A DNA stretch of 64,000 bases from Gorsachius magnificus (taxonomy: Eukaryota; Chordata; Aves; Pelecaniformes; Ardeidae). Positions 1 to 37,045 of this stretch are shown one piece after another. The notes under the pieces are model-generated. The model was not told the origin of the DNA. It was given only the letters and a program-made list of their open reading frames with translations, and did not search any database. The number at the start of each line of letters is the position of its first letter. Positions within the stretch are counted from its first letter, which is position 1. The position numbers and the translations under genes are program-made. Location of the stretch: positions 77,922,275 through 77,986,274 of the forward strand of contig CM067085.1 in assembly GCA_034008185.1 (NCBI GenBank). The letters run 5' to 3'.

Positions 1-137
1 AAACAAGATCGCATTTGTTTTTTTAAATATTTACAAAGCTGCTTAATGATTTGGTGTGACTTATGACTGATTCTCTGGGCTAGAAAAAGAACTTGATAAC
101 TCAGCCTCAGCTTGGAAGAAAGTCCTGTAAGTGACTT

Positions 138-154
138 GGGGGGGGGGGGGGGGG
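138..154. repeat. poly-G run (17 G)
   Basis: An uninterrupted run of 17 G on the plus strand. Such runs are prone to polymerase slippage and can form G-quadruplexes. The exact length may be a sequencing estimate. Confidence 0.9.
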
Positions 155-1274
155 AGAGATCTGTTTTGGTTTTGCTTTTATCAAAGAAAGAATCAAAATA
201 ATTAGTGACTTAAAATACTTAAGACAACTCCCTCTAAACAAAAAGATAATTTTACTTGAGTAATTTATTTAAAATCAGGTCGCAATGAACTCTTTGACTT
301 TTGAATGTTTCAAGGCCTTTCTAGCCACGTAGCTGGCAGGAAGACTGGCGTTAAGCATCTGCCCTCTCTAATTCTTCTGCAAAACGCTCTTGGCCTAAAC
401 TCTTAAGGGATACTAACACTTCTCTGGAATAATATGGAATCATCTATTTGGTAGGAAGGTTGAATATAAAAAATGTCACTTCACAAGTACACTGCAACTT
501 TGCTTCGTAAATGAATTAGGCTTATATATTGCTTTAATATTTAAAACAGCTCTGTAAAGTGCCTTTTGTTGCTTGCTGTGTGTTCTCATACTGGTAACTT
601 GGGTTTCATTCCCTAATACAGAATACACAAGCGCTTGCCTTACCTGTACTTTAGGTAACTCTATCAAGGGATCCAGCATGCAGAGTCCTCATAGATTATA
701 CATAAAACTCCTGCCAGATTAATTTCTTTGTTCTTGCACCTAAAATGTAATACCTGTAGATAGCTTAGCTTAAAATTCTTCAGCATAAACCCGTAAAGTT
801 TCAGAAAGGGGTTTGCATCTGAAATTGATTCTAATCAGGCAGTTGTACTTCTGGAAACTAGAAAAGAAAAAATACACATATTCCTGGATTTACCCTGAAA
901 ACAGTTGGGAGTGCTAAAATAAAAAATGGTTGTGGCTTTAAGGAGGAAAAAAAGTGCATAGATTTTTCTTGTCTTCCAAATTACAACAGAAGGAGCTCTT
1001 ATGATTTGCTTGTGTTTTCTTACCAGAAGTTACTTGAGGGGCACAGGGAGAGAAACAGAGATTTTGGCCAGGTCTGATATAATACGCTCAGTATTTGCCA
1101 TGGTTCATCAAACATCATGCTTTCCCTTGAAGCATTAGGTAACATAAAGCCACGCTGCTTCCAGGTGTTATTTCCTACCATACTGTACTGTCATTCATAT
1201 CTAGTGTTTGTTTATGGTTTGTTCTGCCACAAATATAAATGGGGGGGTTTTTCATTGGTTACTCAGTGCATTGC

Positions 1275-1283
<9 letters not shown>

Positions 1284-1309
<26 letters not shown>
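1284..1309. repeat. poly-A run (26 A)
   Basis: An uninterrupted run of 26 A inside the CDC14A intron. No retrotransposed gene body is recognisable immediately upstream, so it is called a simple repeat rather than the tail of a processed copy. Confidence 0.85.
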
Positions 1310-1310
<1 letters not shown>

Positions 1311-2250
1311 TAGAAGATTGCTGCCATTTGAGTTTCTGGGAATTTGGGATTAGGTTTAAACAGGTTTTTATTTGCTCATTCCAAAACTTTGCCTATTTGG
1401 CTTTTTCCTGGCTTTCAGTCTTTGTAGCACTTCACTGGGTGTGGATGGCAAGTGTCAGCAGAGCTGTGTTCTCCGGAGTACCCCTATGTGACGGCTAGGC
1501 GCACGGCGACAGGGAGGAGGCGACTGAGGCACGGGTGGCGGAGGCAGGAGATGTTAGCTGCCAGCACCCATCTGTGCTCCCCTGCTAATCGCTGGCTGTG
1601 GGCACTGTAGCTAAGAATACCCTACACCTGGAATTGTGGTCGGCTTATCCGGAACATCTCTGTCAAGTTCAACCTCCCCCCTCCGTCTCTCTCGCTCTCA
1701 TAGTGCTGCTTATTCATGGATTAAAGATTACGTGGCTTTTTTTCCCCCCCAGTACTGTTTTTATGTGCTGCAGTATCAGATACCGTATCAGTTGAGGAAG
1801 TAATCATATACATGACGATAAAATAAAAATTGTATTTTTGTTACAGCAAAATAACATGTAATATAGAACATCTGCTACAATTGTACCTTCCATTTGTATT
1901 TCTCTGAACACTTAATTTTGTGGTTTGCATTGGTTTAGGTTTTGTTGTTTCTGTTGGCCCCTTCAGAAAACTGTTGCAGCTTTTAAAGACTTTTTTCTCC
2001 TATGTATGTGTTCCCATTGGGGCCTTAAGATATTTTTTTTTCTTTTTTTGCTCGGAAGACTTTTTTGTTTGCTAAAATTCTTTTGTTCTAAAATGATCTG
2101 TTACATAACTTCCCCCTGTCAAAAATGTATTGTCTGTAGAGTTTATATTTTACCATTTTGGTATGTTCTGCTTATCTAATGTAAAGAAAATACTTTATGG
2201 CTTTTCATTTTCATCAACTTTTTTGTTGGATTTGGATACTGGAAGTTTAT

Positions 2251-2310
2251 TCACCTATTTAAAGTACCCATTCTAAACCATCACCTATTTAAAGTTCCCA
2301 TTCTAAAACA
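2251..2310. repeat. Tandem duplication, 2 x 30 bp
   Basis: The units 2251-2280 and 2281-2310 both start TCACCTATTTAAAGT and match at 28 of 30 positions. There is one A/T and one C/A difference. It is intronic. Confidence 0.9.
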
Positions 2311-3402
2311 TTGTGGCTAAGTATTTTTTAATAATCTAGTAAATTGAAAGCTTTTCTTGAGTAGCCTGCCAGTAATATGACACAACCAAAATTGTAGCTT
2401 TTAATTTTCTTAAATACATTTTCTGTGAACACTGCTCAAAACTGCTCTAAAATATTCACCCTTAAAGTACTTGGGATTGAATATATATATAAAACATTAC
2501 ATACCACTTAAAGCAAGTAGACTACTGAAAAAGGGACGTTTTCAAGGAAAGACTGCAATTTTGAATCAATTATAAATTAAAGATGTATCTGGCTGAAACC
2601 TAAAATTTTACTATTCTGATAAATTGCAGTTCTTAGCATTCTGGATAAGATAGCTTAGAACAAAACTATAAAAGATTTCTTTAACAAGTGATTAGGAAAT
2701 AATCTGCCCAGGCAGAATTTTGTTAAAATGCAAACTGGTCTGAAGCAGACTTTGAAAAATATTTTTTCTTTTTTTCCACGATACATTTGTTGCTGTTATT
2801 TTTTGGTGGTGGTGTTTATTTTTATGTTGGTGTCTCTTACTACTTGAATATATTTTGCTTTGGGGTATCCTGTCATCCTTTAAAGAGAAATTGTTGTTTT
2901 CATAGTGGCAGGACTTCTTCGGTCAAGTAATTTTAAATTTAATTATACCTGGATAATTTTTAATCACATCTGTAATCAGGCATCAAAATGGGAGCCTGTA
3001 AATGAAATCCAAACTAGTAGTCTGTTTGCCTTTCCTTGTTAGCATAACTCAATTAAGACTTGAATAATGGTTAAAGCAAGTTTTGCTTTATTTGCCACTA
3101 ACCTTACGCGATTGAGAGGATGCAAAGCTTCCTGTTCCAGGACAGTATAAATAATTTGCTCAAGGGCATGTAGTTAGATGATGTAAAGTAAGCACTCAAA
3201 ATAATTTGCGGTATCTAACTGCATTTGCACTGAGCTACATTTTTGGTAGGGGAGTGCTTTAGCATGAACAAGCTTCTAAAAAGATGTGGTCTTTGGGCTT
3301 TAATTGAGATTTCTCAGAGGGGACTGAATAACTTGAATATACTCTGTGTGCTGCCTTTCTCTGAGTTTTTAAAATAATTCTGTGTCTATTATTTTGTATT
3401 AA

Positions 3403-31074
<27,672 letters not shown>

Positions 31075-32768
31075 AGCCTTGTCCCTTTGGTGAAACCTGC
31101 TGAGCTCTTGCAGTCGAAGTCCGTCATGGAGGAGGAGAACTTAAGAAGGAAGCTGCTCGCTCAGAGGAGGGGTCTCCAATACAAGACACATTAAAACCTT
31201 AACACCAAGAGGAGACTTCTTAACAGGCAGAAATTTCTTGTTAATGACTACTGCAGATGCACTGACGTTGAATTTATGGAAATTATTTTACCCTATGTTA
31301 TATACAGATTTAAATTTTTAACGTGAGACAGCTTTGAATAAATTTTAATTTAGTGTTCACTTTTTGCTACAAAAATGTGTATTTTAAAGAATTTTTTTGT
31401 GTTTATCAAAGATGAAAATTTTTTATGAACAAGATGTTTTTCTTGTTTTATGGGTCCATCATTGTTGCTAAAAGCCTAATGTAATTACTTTTTCACTAAT
31501 TGGTCTTCTGGTAACTTAACGGAAGTCGAACTAGTGAGAGACTAGTTACCACACTATCGACTGAAAGCACTTGATAGATAATCTGCTTTCCACTTTCAGC
31601 TGCTAATGTTTCATAAGGAAACACTATGAAAGAAAAATAAAGGGAAAATATTTGGCGAGATGTATTGTAACTTATGTCTTCCATTGCGAAGAGAAAGTCA
31701 TTTATCTGATGATTCAATTGTGCAATTAACGCTTTCCTTCAGTTTGTCTTAAAGGAATGTTTTAACCTTTTTCTTTTCAATGCAGAAAGTTAAATTTTGC
31801 TATGCAATATGTACTGCAGAAATGAAGGCAGACCAAACTTGAAGTTGGCAGGATCGTGTATGTACAATGAATTTGGCAGCGTTGCGTACTTACGTGTTCT
31901 TAAGCTACGCTGGGCAGTATGTGTACAGTTAATTCATTAGCAAAGCACACTGAAGTAGGTGTTGGAAGTAATAAATTTTCACTTATCAGTTGGATGCTTG
32001 ATAAACTTCTTAATTTGAAAACTACTGTTAAACGTACAGCTAGTGTAACCTCCCGTACCACAGAATGTTTTTGTCAGTAGTAAAGATGCTCTGTAACGTA
32101 TCGTTTAATCAGGTGTGATTAGGAATGAGCCTTAGAATGAAGCAGTGTTACAGCCAAGTACTAGACATCACGTGTATAAGTTTCAGAACTCCGCAAGTGC
32201 ATAGTAAGCAAAAAACCAGAGGCAGCTCTGAGGACTTGATTTGCCGCTAATTTAGAAGACAAAACCAAACCAGCTTTGTTACCTATGAGTTTTTCCGATA
32301 CCTACGGAAACTTTGAAATAAACCTTGGTTGAATTGTCAGTCTTTGTTCCCGAAGACCTGTGAATGCTCTCCATTTGCTTTACAACTGAAGTTGGGATAA
32401 AGTGCCACATTATTATTTTTTATTTTTTTTAAAAAAAGACCAGATCACAGATTGGTATGGGAAGTTGTACTGAAAGTGTTAATAAGCAATACTGAGAGCA
32501 GCTATATAAATCACTGAATAAAATTTACATGCAATACTGTACTTTTTTTCACAACTGTGTATATGTAACATATACACACACGAAGTAGCATATGTGTGTG
32601 CATATATATACGATATACTGTATATGAATTATAGATTAATGGTAAGGTAATTCTACCTCTTATAAAGAATTTTGTCATGTACTTTGTTATAAATAGTTTT
32701 CCTTAATAAAATATTGTTTAATATTGAAATGTAGATTATATATACACATGCAGCTAATTGATAATAAA
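31075..32768 (+). other. CDC14A: CDC14A 3' UTR with multiple poly(A) signals
   Basis: Directly follows the stop codon. AATAAA hexamers occur at 31337-31342, 31970-31975, 32317-32322, 32517-32522, 32705-32710 and 32763-32768. The first would give a UTR of about 280 bases and the last about 1.7 kb. The UTR is AT-rich and contains a TATA/CA microsatellite near 32556-32635. Which signal is used cannot be read from sequence. Confidence 0.6.
32556..32635. repeat. AT/CA-rich microsatellite with partial dyad symmetry
   Basis: Alternating pyrimidine-purine tract with ACATATACACACACG on one side and GCATATGTGTGTGCATATATA on the other. The CA and TG blocks are complementary, so an imperfect hairpin is possible. 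Confidence 0.6.
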
Positions 32769-34199
32769 ATGCCTGTATCAGCCAGCTTCCTTGCTTCTTG
32801 GCTTTTCTTACATCTTTTGGTGTAAACTACCACGCTAAGATCTCCGATCGAAGAGTAGCTCTTCAAAATCACCTTCGTTCTCCTAAAGCACGTAACGTAT
32901 TTATAAATAGGATGATGTTGCAAAGACACTGGTGTGGCAGGTATCTTTCCTAACGGATCTCTCCAGCTAACGTTCTTGTGTTTGCTTTGTGTAGCACCAA
33001 GTATTTAATCAGCGCGTTGATACTGTGGTGTAAAGGTAGTATTTCAAAATCCCGTCATTTTGAAAGCTGTGTCTGAACTGAAGAAAAACCTCCTTTTTCC
33101 TCGGCAAGGACCCTTGTTAGAGGTGTAACGTACCTCATCTCCTTTGCACGTGAAACAGGTTTCTCAGTCTCACGAACAGCAGGGTCTTTGTCCACGAGAA
33201 CCTGAAAGAGCATGCTTTCATTTAGCTTTTTATCCTTCCTTCAATTAAAAACCAGTCACAAATGGTTCTAACGCTGCTTAACTCTGCTGCTGATCTGCAG
33301 CAAATTCGTTGGTGTTGCATGATTATTTGCCCACGGTGCTTAATATCCCTGCCAGGGAAGCCTGTACCGCAATAGGTGATGTGGTCAGTATGCAACTGCT
33401 ACGCCGGCGCTCTGAAGGACTGGCAGAGCCAGGAATAGAGTGGATGCCTTAGAAGTTCCCCAAATTCTAGCGACAGTCCCATCTAAAAACACACAAAAAG
33501 GGCTTCTGCTGTTACATTCAATTAACAGATGTTGATCTGGATGTGTAGAGTAAATATAGAGGAAGAACAGCTGATCAGAAAGTTTTCTAGTACGTAGGCA
33601 TCAGCTTCTCCCTTAGCCTTTTTCTAGGCTTGACTGTTGATTTCTTAGATGAAATACAGTAAATGCCAGCTAATTTTTGTTCTTAAAGATGAATGATAAA
33701 TACAGCCGGTATTCTGTAACAATCAGCTTCTTAACAATAACAACAATAAATTTGGGGGCAGTGAAAGGTCAGGGAGGTCTTTAGAGCCTTGCAGCTTTTA
33801 AGAAATACCCTGAAACTTGTTTCCTATCCTCTGTTCATTTATCCTTGAACTTTACCAGTGCTGTTGCTTCATATACAAATACATTGTTTTGGGAGAACAA
33901 GCCCTAGCACATGAGATCTTTTAAGAAGAGGTTTGATAAACATGTCAGGCTGGATTAAATAAATCTAGAGGTCTCTACTGGGCCTATGGTTCCGCGGCTA
34001 ACGCCTTACGAAACCGATAATCACGTCTTTAAAGTGTGCTTTATGAAGCTTTTTGGTTAGGGAGGTATTTCTTGTTACAGCTTCAGCGAATATTTTTCAA
34101 TTACAGTACTGCAGAAAGAGGAGGATTTTCGTTTCTCTAATAACTGTTCTCTACTGACAGCTAAACAATGAAAGGCCTCAAAAGGTTTGACACTTGATT
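32769..34199. other. Intergenic CDC14A-GPR88, no gene seen
   Basis: Non-coding interval between the CDC14A 3' UTR and the GPR88 upstream block. Apart from one decayed CR1-like fragment it holds no recognised feature. Confidence 0.6.
33908..33985 (+). mobile_element. Old CR1-like LINE tail (decayed)
   Basis: TTTTAAGAAGAGGTTTGATAAACATGTCAGGCTGGATTAAATAAATCTAGAGGTCTCTACTGG-like order of words (GAAGAGGTTTGATAAACA, GGCTGGATTA, TAGAGGTCTCTACTGG) resembles the CR1 3' UTR of birds and other sauropsids. It lacks the terminal ATTCTATGA repeat. Called at low confidence from motif order only. Confidence 0.4.
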
Positions 34200-34560
34200 A
34201 GATCTACGCTGTAAAGTGCAGCAGGCAAAAAATATGGTAATTAAGGGCCTGATCAAGTAAATCACTCAGGTTACGTCTTTAACCTTCAGCACATGAGCAA
34301 TCCAATTAATTACAAAAGAACACGGATATTCACGTTTGCAACAAATCCGCATCTGGATCAATAGTCCTGTCAATTGTGAGCGTGAGCCTTTCTGTCAAAC
34401 GGAAGATGCGCTCCGTTGCAACAAAACAGTCCGTTGACCCACGCAAATCAACATCATTATCTTAGAGAATTTGTAACTATAATTACATCCTAATATATTC
34501 TTTTGGTATTGTCATTTGTTAGCATCGTGAGTTGAACAAGATCTAAAAACACCTTATAAA
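34200..34560. promoter_or_regulatory. Candidate conserved enhancer upstream of GPR88
   Basis: About 1.4-1.8 kb before the GPR88 start codon. The block has dense developmental motifs: CCAATTAATTAC, GGTAATTAAGG, CTATAATTAC (homeodomain TAAT/ATTA), CTGTCAATTG and TCTGTCAAACGG (TGTCA cores of MEIS/TGIF type), and CAAATCAACATCATTATC. It lacks repeats and long open frames. The call is from motif density and unusually complex sequence; conservation was not tested. Confidence 0.4.
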
Positions 34561-34959
34561 GAGATCTTCGGTCAATATACAGGTCCCGCCTTGCGAGCCA
34601 AGATCGCTTACTTCTGTAGCCCACGTATAACCCACCTGTAAAAGCAGCTTCTCCCCTAAACTCACGACCAAATCAATCAGCGTTCCTTTTCTGGACAGCT
34701 TTTGAGAGGAAATGCAAGTTCCTTTACGCAGTTTCTTATTAAATCTCGTCCAGGGTAAGGCCAGTTAACGTTTTGCCCCTGTTTGACTAAAAGCTCTGCG
34801 GAGTTCCTGGCGGAGCCCCGCCACTAACTCCTCTCCACCGGGGCAGGCACCGTTAAGCCCTGCTCGTCAACCAGCTTCTCGTCTGCCTAAGAACCTGTCA
34901 TTCACCTCTGCGGGAACTTGTGCTCTGAATTAATTTTGGTGCGAGACCGTTCCAAACGC

Positions 34960-35080
34960 TACGCTGATTCCGTTCCATCCGTGCACTTACTGGCGCCAGC
35001 AGTCGCCGCCGGCAGGTCGGTGGGGCAGGACTTGCTGCGGGCTGGGGCGGGCCGAGTTTTACGGGGAAATGCAGAATGCG
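34960..35080. promoter_or_regulatory. Small CpG-rich patch upstream of GPR88
   Basis: A patch containing GGCGCCAGCAGTCGCCGCC and GGGGCGGGCC (Sp1-like) in an otherwise AT-rich surrounding, about 0.9 kb before the start codon. It could be the GPR88 promoter or first non-coding exon, since mammalian GPR88 has a 5' non-coding exon. Inference only. Confidence 0.35.
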
Positions 35081-35964
35081 GAGATTGAGGACCAGCTTCC
35101 TCAGATAAGAAGTACTGCCTTACCAAGGATCTCTGTATCTACCTATTGCGTTTGAAAGATTTAATTTGAAAAGTATATCCTTATTACAGACCAGTTCTAA
35201 CATTAACTTTAAGCTTGCAGGCGCATCGTGCGCTTTCTCTTAAAGCTCAGGTAAAAACCAGTTCAAGTGAGTATCTAGCAAAGGCGTTTTTACAGCAAAT
35301 GGACTGCCTGTATTTCAGACTGAAGTGACTGATACCGGCTTGAAAGCTTGCTGCAAACGAAAGTTGTGTAAATGGGTTAGAACCGGGAAACTGGGAAGGC
35401 AAAGAGAAAAGAGTCAGACTGTAGTTGCAGTATTTCTGGAGCATGAGAGGGTTTGGGTTTTTTTTTTTTTTTTTTTTTCTTGATTTAACAAGTTGAAAAT
35501 CTGCTGAATAATTCATGAAGAGTGGAAGGGCTGAATCTTCCTGGAATGATATACAGTGTACGTACGGTGGCACAGGAGAAACCGCAAAGCTTTGTATCAG
35601 TTGCTGCCGTTTCTGCTGCTGATTGCAAGGTGCTGCTGCTTTTGGCATTTTTTTCACAGCGACAGAACCCTCCGCCGTGCGCTGGTCTGCGAACAGCGAT
35701 CTGCTCCCTATGGACCCACCTTCGCCAGCTGCAGCCCGCGGGATCTCGTGCTACCCGCCTGCCTCGGACGCCGCTGTTCCTCGGAGCATTCCCGCAACCT
35801 GCGTTTTCTGGACCTCGCAGCTCGTATGACTGAAACCTGCCTGGGAGTCCCTCGGCTGCGCGTCCTCCCTGGTGCTCGGTGGGGGGACTCCTGCAGCGGG
35901 ATCTTCCGACCCGGACGAGGATGGGATTTACGGGGCAAGCCGAAACTGAGCTGCATTCAGCGAG
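35081..35964 (+). other. GPR88: GPR88 5' flank and probable leader
   Basis: GC content rises sharply from about 35660. A T-rich tract followed by TTTTTTTCACAG at 35648-35659 is a possible acceptor for the coding exon. Between it and the start are upstream ATGs, notably at 35826 and 35921, whose frames run past the GPR88 start codon; the 35921 one ends at 36067. A 21-T run lies at 35458-35478. No other gene is seen. Confidence 0.5.
35458..35478. repeat. poly-T run (21 T)
   Basis: Uninterrupted T run on the plus strand, upstream of GPR88. Confidence 0.85.
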
Positions 35965-36510
35965 ATGCCCAACGCCTCTTCCTGGAGTGCCAGCTCGCCT
36001 CTGCTGCTGCTCTGGGAGGACTCCTCCGGGACCCGCATCTTCCTGTCGCTGCTCTATGCCGTCCTAGCTATCTCGGGGACCTTATCCAATGTAATGGTCA
36101 TCTATTTAGTCTTCTCCTTCAAGAAGCTGCAGACAACCAGTAACGCCTTCATCGTGAACGGCTGCGCGGCCGACCTGAGCGTTTGCGCCCTGTGGATGCC
36201 CCAGGAGGCTGTGCTGGGGCTGCTGCCCCCCAACTCTTCCTCCCTCCGCTCGGCCGAGTACCGGCTGCTGCGAGGGGGGCTGCTGGGCCTCGGCCTCACC
36301 GTCTCCCTGGCCTCGCACCTGCTGGTGGCCTTCAACAGGTACGTCCTCATCACCAAGCTGCCCAGCGTGTACCAGGCCCTCTACCAGCGCAGGCACACGG
36401 GCTGCATGATCGGGCTCTCCTGGGCCCTCGCCCTGCTCCTGCTCCCGCTGCTCCCCCCCGGGCTCGCCCAGCAGCAGCCGCCGCCCCCGCGGCAGACGGA
36501 CGGCAGCTCC
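35965..36510 (+). CDS. GPR88: GPR88, N-terminus to TM4 (3' half disrupted)
   Basis: GPR88 is an orphan class A, Gi/o-coupled receptor enriched in striatal neurons (established). The start MPNASSWSASS has an N-glycosylation site at Asn3 and precedes a family-typical LLLLWED stretch. TM1 spans about residues 26-51 (GTLSNVMVIYLVFSF, Asn1.50-like). KLQTTSNAFIVNGCAADLSV leads into TM2 with Asp70, then CALWMPQEAVLGLLP. TM3 spans about 104-128 with FNRY in place of DRY, as in human (LNRY). YQALYQRRHTGCMIGLSWAL leads into TM4 (145-165). This part is almost identical to human. After LLPPGLA the frame loses homology: it runs to 37293 as Pro/Arg/Ala-rich chance coding. The normal protein is about 384 residues with seven TMs. 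Confidence 0.92.
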
Positions 36511-36511
36511 C

Positions 36512-36715
36512 TACCCGGCCCTGCTCCTCGGGGGGGCCAACGTCAGCGTCCTCAACTTCCACCTCCTGCACCAGCTGCCCTTCCCCGCCGCCCCGCCGCC
36601 GCCCCGCGCCCCGCCGCCGCCAGCGGCCCGCGCCGCCGCCGCCGCCGCCCCGCCCTGCCCGCAGCTGCCGCGGCGCCGGGGGACAGCGGGCAGCGCCGCC
36701 GCCGCGCCGCGCTGA
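36512..36715 (+). pseudogene. GPR88: GPR88 fragment in +1 frame (loop 3 piece), then stop
   Basis: In the frame shifted by +1 from the start codon, YPALLLGGANVSVLNFHLLHQLPFP is split here as YPALL at 36512-36526 and VSVLNFHLLHQLP at 36542-36580. Human GPR88 has both words but about 29 residues apart, with TM5 between them. So TM5 is missing and a frameshift lies somewhere in 36470-36511, a GC-only stretch. The frame continues as Pro/Ala-rich sequence to TGA at 36713-36715. TM6, TM7 and the C-tail were not found in either strand nearby. Assembly error and true gene damage are both possible. Confidence 0.7.
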
Positions 36716-36853
36716 GGGGCCGCGGAGCAGCGCCACGGCCCCGGCCGGCCCGCGGAGCCCCGCCCCGCCGCCGGGAGGCGCCCGCGGACCGGCCGCCGGG
36801 CGACCCCCGCCCCGCCCGCGCCGCCGGGACCGCCCGCGCCCCACCCAGCCCCG

Positions 36854-37045
36854 CGCCTCAGCCCGGGAGCCGCCCGCCCGCCCCCACAGCCCCGCGCCTC
36901 AGCCCGGGAGCCGCCCGCCGCCCCCCGCCACAGCCCTCGCCTCAGCCCGGGGAGCCGCCCGCCTGCCCTCGCCCCTCGCCTCAGCCCGGGGAGCCGCCCG
37001 CTCTCGCCCCTCGCCTCTCGCCTCAGCCCGGGGACCCCCTGTCGG
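36854..37045. repeat. GC-rich minisatellite, 5 copies, 39-43 bp period
   Basis: The core CGCCTCAGCCCGGG(G)AGCC starts at 36854, 36895, 36938, 36977 and 37019, giving steps of 41, 43, 39 and 42 bases. Spacer sequence is C-rich (CCGCCCG, CCCTCGCCC). It lies where the GPR88 3' coding part or 3' UTR would be expected. Confidence 0.88.

Noticed and set aside
1284..1309. Poly-A run as the tail of a retrotransposed gene
   Set aside because: No parent coding sequence or target-site duplication is apparent around it.
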